Source: JBEDKD01 sp041172365
GTDB lineage: Bacteria; Cyanobacteriota; Cyanobacteriia; Cyanobacteriales; Microcoleaceae
Direction of reading: 5' to 3'
DNA length: 8,935 nt
NCBI GenBank assembly: GCA_041172365.1
Contig: JBEDKD010000202.1
Coordinates: forward strand, 1 to 8,935
Shown here: in pieces, positions 4,285 to 8,935 of the stretch
Layout of the letters: every line of letters starts with the position of its first letter
Numbering within the stretch: position 1 is the first letter of the stretch
The notes under the pieces: model-generated
Database searches by the model: none
What the model was told of the DNA's origin: nothing
The model's input: only the letters and a program-made list of their open reading frames with translations
Position numbers and translations under genes: made by a program

Positions 4285-6306
4285 TTAAGGACAAAGATAA
4301 GTGTATCGACTTAAACTGTGTTCATAATTTTGTAGTAAAAGTTGTGATTCGGCTATGGTGATTTCATTTTGTTGTAAGGCGTGTTCGGTTTGACGACGAA
4401 TACTTTCTACTAAGTTGTCGGCATCATATTGAACATAACTTACTATTTCTTTCATGGTATCTCCTTTGACGACGTGCTCAATTTTATAACCCGATGGTGT
4501 TAATTGAATGTGTACTACATTGGTATCACCAAATAGGTTATGCAAACTCCCCATTATTTCTTGATAGGCTCCACCTAGAAATAACCCTAAATAATAAGGT
4601 TCGTCTGTTTTAAATTTATGGAGCTCTAGCACTTTTTTGACATCTTTTAGATCAATAAATTGGTCGATTTTTCCGTCACTATCACAGGTGAGATCGGCTA
4701 ATATTGCTCGTTGGGTGGGTTCTTCTTCCAGTCGATGAATGGGGAGTATCGGAAATAGTTGATCGATCGCCCAACTATCGGGGGCTGATTGAAAGACGGA
4801 AAGGTTGATATAGTAGATGGATGCCATCGTTTTTTCTAAGTCTTCTAAGTCATCGGGAACGTAATCTTGTTCTTGAATAATGGCTTGGATTTTTTGACAA
4901 CAAGCCCAATAAATTTTTTCGACTTTTGCCCGATCGCGCATACTAAAATAGCCTAAATTAAAGAGACTAATCACTTCTTCTTTGAATTGACTGGCATCGT
5001 GATAAACCTCCTGATAGTTTTCTGGGTTAATGGAGAGATACGTTTCGTATAAATTCCGTAGAATCATGTGCTCGTCATCGTTGACGGGTTCGGGCTCGGC
5101 GGAGGGGACATCACTAATTCCTAAGACATCAAAAATTAAGACTGATTGATGGGACGCGATCGCCCGTCCACTTTCGCTAATTAAAATAGGAACGGCTATT
5201 TTATGTTGTTCACACGCGTCTTTTACACCCGCGACCACATCGTTCGCGTAATTCTGCATATTATAGTTTTTCGACGCGGGAAAATTGGTTTTTGAACCGT
5301 CATAGTCAACCCCTAAACCGCCTCCCACGTCTAAGTATTTCATATTCGCGCCTAATTTGGCTAATTCTACATAAATATAACTAGCTTCGCGGATGGCTTC
5401 TTTAATGACACGAATGGAGGATATTTGAGAACCAATATGAAAATGAAGTAGTTCTAAACAGTCTAACATTTCCGCTTTTTCCAGTTGTTCCACTGCTTCG
5501 ATAATTTCGGGAATGGTTAAACCAAATTTAGCGCGATCGCCGGAGGAAATACCCCAACGTCCACTTCCTTTGGTACTAAGTTTTGCCCGCACTCCTAACA
5601 TCGGTTTCAGTCCTAATTTGCGACTAGCTTCTATGACAAGGGATACTTCTTCCACTTGTTCTACCACAATCACCGCGTTTTTCCCTAAACAACGGGCTAA
5701 AATGGCTGTTTCTACATATTCTCGGTCTTTATAACCATTACAAATTAACATCGAATCGGGAGTTTGTAACATGGCTAAAGCAATCATTAATTCTGGCTTA
5801 GAGCCTGCTTCTAAACCAAAATTAAAGGGTTTCCCAAATCGGACTAAATCTTCGATTAAATGACGATTTTGATTACATTTAACGGGAAAGACTCCCCGAT
5901 AAACATTTTTGTAATTATAACGAGCGATCGCTTGGGAGAAACAAGCATTTAAGCGTTCTATTCTATCTTCTAAAATATCAGTAAAACGAATTAATAAAGG
6001 CAAGGCTAAATTTCGTAATTTCAAACCTTCTACCAATTCGTATAGGTCAAGAGAACCACCGCGATCGGCCTTGGGAGAAACCGTAATATGACCGGATTCG
6101 TTAATGGAAAAATAGGGTTCACCCCAACCTTGAATACGATATAATTTTTCACTATCTTCAATCGTCCAAGATGGTTCAGAGGGGGTTGTCATTAGTTCCA
6201 AAGATGGAGGGCGTAACGTGAGTAACTCTTGAGAATTAGAGGTTTGAGGGGATGGTGCATCAATAACATCAATATCAGAATCCGCGGTAATAGGAGAAAG
6301 ACTCAT
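4285..6306 (-). CDS. speA: Biosynthetic arginine decarboxylase (SpeA)
   Basis: A 673-residue PLP- and Mg-dependent decarboxylase turning arginine into agmatine, the first step of putrescine and spermidine synthesis in cyanobacteria. Residue numbers below follow the chosen start. The PLP lysine is Lys143 in FPVKCNQ. The alanine-racemase-like barrel continues with HFHIGSQ (288-294), DVGGGLGVDYDG (326-337, cofactor phosphate) and SESGR (377-381). The C-terminal beta domain carries the catalytic cysteine Cys541 in DLTCDSDG and GGAYQE (578-583). Length matches SpeA rather than the ~420-residue diaminopimelate or ornithine decarboxylases. The frame is open to a GTG at 6315, but the ATG at 6306 has GAGG eight bases upstream and is preferred. 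The first ~40 residues are low-complexity (Ser/Thr/Pro/Asp). It is divergent from ndk. Confidence 0.97.
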   Translation of the reverse strand: MSLSPITADSDIDVIDAPSPQTSNSQELLTLRPPSLELMTTPSEPSWTIEDSEKLYRIQGWGEPYFSINESGHITVSPKADRGGSLDLYELVEGLKLRNLALPLLIRFTDILEDRIERLNACFSQAIARYNYKNVYRGVFPVKCNQNRHLIEDLVRFGKPFNFGLEAGSKPELMIALAMLQTPDSMLICNGYKDREYVETAILARCLGKNAVIVVEQVEEVSLVIEASRKLGLKPMLGVRAKLSTKGSGRWGISSGDRAKFGLTIPEIIEAVEQLEKAEMLDCLELLHFHIGSQISSIRVIKEAIREASYIYVELAKLGANMKYLDVGGGLGVDYDGSKTNFPASKNYNMQNYANDVVAGVKDACEQHKIAVPILISESGRAIASHQSVLIFDVLGISDVPSAEPEPVNDDEHMILRNLYETYLSINPENYQEVYHDASQFKEEVISLFNLGYFSMRDRAKVEKIYWACCQKIQAIIQEQDYVPDDLEDLEKTMASIYYINLSVFQSAPDSWAIDQLFPILPIHRLEEEPTQRAILADLTCDSDGKIDQFIDLKDVKKVLELHKFKTDEPYYLGLFLGGAYQEIMGSLHNLFGDTNVVHIQLTPSGYKIEHVVKGDTMKEIVSYVQYDADNLVESIRRQTEHALQQNEITIAESQLLLQNYEHSLSRYTYLCP

Positions 6307-6514
6307 CACTGACACCTCGTCATAATAGTATCAAACCCATAGTCTAACTTATATTGACCTTAAGGTTACGTTTTTCTCCTTGAGAACTACCTGGGACATT
6401 CTTTAATCAATTTTTAATCATAAGTTAACCTTGAGGAGGTTCACTGGAGCAATATTGCCCAAAACAAGGTAATCTTATTTTTTGTAGAACTTGAACCGAT
6501 TTGAGGATAGAGAC
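6307..6514. promoter_or_regulatory. Divergent control region of speA and ndk
   Basis: This 208-base spacer must contain both promoters. ACCTTAAGGT (6357-6366) is a perfect ten-base palindrome. A near copy, ACCTTGAGG, lies at 6428-6436 inside AACCT-TGAGG-AGGTT, and a third partial CCTTGAG lies around 6378-6384. TTTAATCA is repeated in direct orientation between 6400 and 6420. On the speA side TGATACTAT (a TG-extended -10-like sequence) is near 6335, without a good -35. These are candidate operator and promoter parts only. Confidence 0.4.
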
Positions 6515-6964
6515 TTGGAACGTACTTTTTTAGCCATTAAACCCGATGGTGTCCAACGGGGACTTGTCGGCACAATTATCAGTCGCTTTGAAACCAAAGG
6601 CTTTAAGCTTATTGGTTTGAAGCTCTTGAATGTGAGTCGGGAATTGGCCGAAAAACATTATGATGTCCACAAGGAAAGACCCTTTTTCCCTGGTTTAGTG
6701 GATTTTATCACCTCTGGCCCTGTCGTCGCGATGGTTTGGGAGGGTGATGGTGTGGTTGCGTCGGCTCGTAAAATTATTGGCGCGACTAATCCCCTTAATG
6801 CTGAACCTGGTACTATTCGTGGTGACTTTGGTATTAGTGTAGGTCGTAATTTGATTCATGGCTCCGACGCGATCGAAACAGGGCAACGGGAAATTAGTCT
6901 CTGGTTTACGGAACAGGAATTGGCTAACTGGGAACCTAGTATTAAATCTTGGCTAGTTGAGTAA
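6515..6964 (+). CDS. ndk: Nucleoside diphosphate kinase
   Basis: A 149-residue enzyme that passes the gamma phosphate of ATP to other nucleoside diphosphates through a phosphohistidine, balancing NTP and dNTP pools. The active-site histidine is His115 in RNLIHGSDA. The opening ERTFLAIKPDGVQRGLVG contains the conserved Lys9. Other family marks are ERPFFPGLV (54-62), GATNP (89-93) and RGDFG (102-106). An earlier in-frame TTG at 6491 would add eight residues without a ribosome binding site. The TTG at 6515 has GAGGA seven bases upstream and gives the family's usual MERTF start and a typical 149-residue length. Use of TTG suggests modest translation. It is divergent from speA and appears monocistronic. 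Confidence 0.97.
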   Translation: MERTFLAIKPDGVQRGLVGTIISRFETKGFKLIGLKLLNVSRELAEKHYDVHKERPFFPGLVDFITSGPVVAMVWEGDGVVASARKIIGATNPLNAEPGTIRGDFGISVGRNLIHGSDAIETGQREISLWFTEQELANWEPSIKSWLVE

Positions 6965-6983
6965 TTATTGTTCATACCGGGCT

Positions 6984-7033
6984 AATGGCTAAGGGCTAAT
7001 GACTGCTTTTTTCAGTCTTAGTTATTAGCCATT
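6984..7033. repeat. Imperfect hairpin repeat downstream of ndk
   Basis: AATGGCTAA (6984-6992) pairs with TTAGCCATT (7025-7033). Inside, CTAA...TTAG (6996-6999 with 7018-7021) and GACTG/CAGTC (7001-7005 with 7013-7017) continue the stem to a seven-base CTTTTTT loop. It starts about 20 bases after the ndk stop and may serve as its 3' end, although no U tract follows. The GGGCTAATGGCTAA wording recurs within the element and resembles dispersed cyanobacterial repeats. Confidence 0.6.
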
Positions 7034-7201
7034 GGTTTTCAGGGGAGTGTCAATACTTAATCCTTGCCATATCTAAGGATACGGAGTTTCTGACACCACC
7101 CGGAGCAAAGGTTTCGGCAATTTTTCCCCGGTTAATTATAATGAAAATAGTGCCAATATTGGCGATATTCTTGATCGGGGGATGGGAGAAAAATCCTTAA
7201 T

Positions 7202-7435
7202 TTATCTTCCTTCCGATGTCAGAGAAATGGGATTTTTTTTCTGGGTTATTCTGGGCATATCTGGGGTAGTATTATTGATATTTTTTAATAGGCTTAATCT
7301 CATAACAGTTGTCAAGAAAAGTTGTTTATTTTGAGAAACTTTTGAAAAAGTAGAGAGAGGTTTGGCTAAATAAATATTAGCGCAAATGAGTGAAGTAAAA
7401 ATTACGGTGGTTGCGGTAAATGTTTTGATATTCAT
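7202..7435 (-). CDS. Hypothetical small exported or membrane-anchored protein
   Basis: I do not recognise this 77-residue frame. In favour: an ATG at 7435 with AGGA nine bases upstream, and an N-terminus of signal-peptide form (MNIK, then a hydrophobic run of about residues 5-23, FTATTVIFTSLICANIYLA). The cysteine at about residue 17 is not in a proper lipobox. The rest is basic and polar (Lys/Asn/Thr/Ser rich) with no known motif. Against: the composition is AT-rich and of low complexity, and an open frame with its own hydrophobic segment lies opposite it on the plus strand (7182-7334). The minus frame extends to 7537 without a start signal, and that extension is not supported. No partner gene is adjacent. 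Confidence 0.4.
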   Translation of the reverse strand: MNIKTFTATTVIFTSLICANIYLAKPLSTFSKVSQNKQLFLTTVMRLSLLKNINNTTPDMPRITQKKNPISLTSEGR

Positions 7436-7705
7436 AGTTAATTTTCCTAATTGAGTAGTTAACTGGGGTCTTTTTGTCTTTGTCTTATTATTTAATTTAC
7501 TATTGCTTATAAAAGGAGCAGGATAGATTTGTGCCACTTTGGGTGACTGGCTCTGTATTGGGGGATATATTTTGGGGTGAGATCAGATAAAAACAGGACA
7601 AGCTACCTATCATAGTAGATAATGCGACTTTTTCTGATACCCCTGGGAGTGGACAGTGAGAAAATTGTCACATTCTGTCACAAGGGGGGATATCAGATCA
7701 GGATT
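7436..7705. other. Gene-poor stretch upstream of the small frame
   Basis: I see no gene here. The only ordered signal is a direct repeat TGTCACA at 7666-7672 and 7676-7682, ten bases apart, close to one helical turn, as often seen for paired regulator sites. No promoter pair of good quality lies beside it. Confidence 0.4.
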
Positions 7706-7744
7706 AAAACCCGATAAGCACTCGCGAGTATCGAGTTTTTTTTT
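7706..7744. terminator. Bidirectional intrinsic terminator after holB
   Basis: AAAAC-C-CGATA (7706-7716) pairs with TATCG-A-GTTTT (7729-7739): ten pairs around one mismatch, with ACTCGCGAGT in the loop. Nine Ts (7736-7744) follow on the plus strand and touch the holB stop codon. On the minus strand the stem starts right after the stop and is followed by TTTTAAT. It thus looks like a holB terminator that also stops transcription coming from the left. Confidence 0.7.
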
Positions 7745-8712
7745 CAGCCTTGACAAATTGCCATTAAAGTGCATTCCCAGACTAATTTAGGTTGGACATA
7801 ACTTAATAAATAACCGCGCGCTTTTTCTAACTGTTGGAGAGGTAATTTATAATGTTCTCCAGTACCTTGTTTATGATTGCGCCAATAGGATTGTTGTAAA
7901 TAATCCACTAACCATAATTGCGCCTCCGTATCTAAATTTTTATCAATTTCCTTAGCTAATTCTAACGCGTCTTTAAGTTTTTTGGGGCCTTGTTTTAATT
8001 TCTTTAATAACTCTTCGGAAATAGTTTTCAGTTGTTCCCAAGACGCGATCGCGTCTCCGGGGCTTCCCTGTGCCATCGCCAAAATTTCAGGATGACTAAC
8101 AATGTCCTCATGTCCATTTAATTTTAATATCTGTTTCATCTTATCTTGATTTAAACGATAAAAAGGGATTCTTTGACAACGAGAAATTAAGGTAGGCAAT
8201 AAAGAATCAAGGGAAGGTGCGATTAAAATAATAGTCGCTCTTCCGGGTTCTTCTAAAGTTTTTAATAAGCCATTTGCCGCCCCTTCTGCCATTGTTTCTG
8301 CTTGTTCAATAACGACAACAGCCCGGGCAATTTCTAAAGGCGGACGACTGAGAAATTCGCCAATTTCACGGATTTGTTCTAACCGAATTTGGGGTGGGGA
8401 TTTGCGTTTTAATCCTGCTTCCGTGGCTTCCGATACAGAAAGACGTTTTCCTTGATGTAAATAGGTAGGTTCAACCCAGAATAAATCGGGATGATTTCGC
8501 AGTTTAATTCGATGGGAAATAGTAGCCGAATTACGGGGATCTTTGACTAGGGTAGAAAATAATAATTCAATAAAACATTTCGCGGCTAAAGCCTTACCCA
8601 CACCAGGGGGGCCGACGAATAAATACGCGGGCGCGATCCGATTTTTATTAACGGCTTCGGTGAGTAATTCAATCGCGTGTTTTTGTCCAATTAAAGAGTC
8701 AAAATATTTCAT
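7744..8712 (-). CDS. holB: DNA polymerase III delta' subunit (clamp loader)
   Basis: A 322-residue AAA+ protein of the replicative clamp loader, which helps the tau/gamma and delta subunits open and load the beta clamp. The N-terminal domain has the opening YFDSLIGQKHAIELL, a Walker A GPPGVGKA (34-41), a degenerate Walker B region VVVIEQAE (132-139, no DEXX box), the family signature ANGLLKTLEEP (146-156) and the SRC sensor (177-179). The zinc-binding cysteine cluster of E. coli delta' and gamma is absent: Cys46, Cys179, Cys315 and Cys320 are scattered. Glu-Gln in the Walker B position suggests weak or no ATPase activity. The ATG has no ribosome binding site; a TATATA box (8722-8717) ends four bases before it, so a leaderless or near-leaderless message is possible. 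tmk, a common neighbour in cyanobacteria, is not within the upstream 223 bases. A HIP1 site lies in a 16-base palindrome at 8041-8056 inside the gene. Confidence 0.95.
   Translation of the reverse strand: MKYFDSLIGQKHAIELLTEAVNKNRIAPAYLFVGPPGVGKALAAKCFIELLFSTLVKDPRNSATISHRIKLRNHPDLFWVEPTYLHQGKRLSVSEATEAGLKRKSPPQIRLEQIREIGEFLSRPPLEIARAVVVIEQAETMAEGAANGLLKTLEEPGRATIILIAPSLDSLLPTLISRCQRIPFYRLNQDKMKQILKLNGHEDIVSHPEILAMAQGSPGDAIASWEQLKTISEELLKKLKQGPKKLKDALELAKEIDKNLDTEAQLWLVDYLQQSYWRNHKQGTGEHYKLPLQQLEKARGYLLSYVQPKLVWECTLMAICQG
8041..8056. repeat. HIP1 octamer within a 16-bp palindrome
   Basis: AGACGCGATCGCGTCT is a perfect palindrome around GCGATCGC, the highly iterated palindrome of cyanobacterial genomes. 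Further exact octamers are at 219-226 (in the left repeat block) and at 5156-5163, 5533-5540 and 5924-5931 (all inside speA). Several seven-base near copies occur too. Confidence 0.9.
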
Positions 8713-8748
8713 TTTTTATATAGAAAGAAGGACGCGGGAATAAGTAAT

Positions 8749-8906
8749 TAACCACAAAGGCACAAAGGAAGAATGAAGAATGAAGAAGCAATAAAATCAA
8801 ATGAACTACCCTAGATAGTGGGATTAATTGATATCTTCTTTACATAACATGAATAGATGCTGGACAAACTTTTCTTTCCTTTGTGATCTTTGTGCCTTTG
8901 TGGTTA
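8749..8906. repeat. 19-bp inverted repeat (ACCACAAAGGCACAAAG) upstream of holB
   Basis: TAACCACAAAGGCACAAAG at 8749-8767 is exactly complementary to 8888-8906. The right arm has one more related unit (CCTTTGTGAT, about 8878-8887). Between them lie the short direct repeat GAAGAAT (8768-8781) and AT-rich DNA without an open frame of note. It is the size of a miniature inverted-repeat element of about 160 bp, but no flanking target duplication is evident. It fills the stretch from holB to the window end, where I see no gene. Confidence 0.65.
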
Positions 8907-8935
8907 TACCCAAAAATGCTATAGCAATCCTATTT

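Noticed and set aside
5513..5734. Plus-strand frame inside speA
   Set aside because: Shadow frame opposite the conserved barrel domain of SpeA; no start signal.
6307..6315. GTG at 6315 as the speA start
   Set aside because: It adds three residues and lacks a spaced ribosome binding site; ATG at 6306 has GAGG eight bases upstream.
6695..6886. Minus-strand frame inside ndk
   Set aside because: Shadow frame opposite the active-site region of Ndk.
7650..7690. CRP-type site in the TGTCACA repeats
   Set aside because: The TGTGA and TCAC halves are eight bases apart rather than six, and the clearer pattern is a direct repeat.
8543..8743. Plus-strand frame overlapping the holB start
   Set aside because: Antisense to the Walker A region of HolB; no family features.

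Overview
The window is a piece of a cyanobacterial chromosome. Signs of this are repeated HIP1 octamers (GCGATCGC at 219, 5156, 5533, 5924 and 8045), a GuaB3-type IMP dehydrogenase, a plant-type long SpeA arginine decarboxylase, the order trxA - Yfr1 - guaB3, and dispersed palindromes of the type GTAGGGACACGGC...GCCGTGTCCCTAC. The fairly AT-rich intergenic DNA with many small hairpin repeats suggests a unicellular or colonial chroococcalean lineage, but genus cannot be read from this sequence.

Layout. Positions 1-1560 are accessory: an antitoxin and PIN-domain toxin pair on the minus strand (1000 to 373), flanked on both sides by degenerate direct copies of a 150-175 bp repeat block (152-300 and 1197-1370). 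Positions 1497-3464 are a minus-strand housekeeping block: guaB3, then the small RNA Yfr1, then trxA with a strong intrinsic terminator. Position 3819-4190 is a plus-strand four-helix membrane protein of the YvlD / phage-holin-4-2 family. It converges on speA (6306 to 4285, minus) across a hairpin repeat. speA and ndk (6515-6964, plus) diverge from a 208 bp control region. After a hairpin repeat comes a doubtful small exported protein (7435 to 7202, minus), a gene-poor stretch, a bidirectional terminator, and holB (8712 to 7744, minus). The right end holds an inverted repeat and no gene.

Function. The conserved genes are core metabolism: guanine nucleotide synthesis (GuaB3), nucleoside triphosphate balancing (Ndk), polyamine synthesis (SpeA), redox control (TrxA) and replication clamp loading (HolB). 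They do not form one pathway. The most informative feature that is not a protein is Yfr1, recognised from its exact ACTCCTCACAC core between two stem-loops and from its place between guaB3 and trxA.

Starts. Several genes need start codons other than the longest frame: GTG for guaB3, TTG at 6515 for ndk, ATG at 6306 for speA, ATG at 3819 for the membrane protein and ATG at 783 for the PIN toxin. I found no sign of a new multi-gene system. The leads worth following are the repeat-bracketed toxin-antitoxin module and the structured guaB3-Yfr1 spacer.
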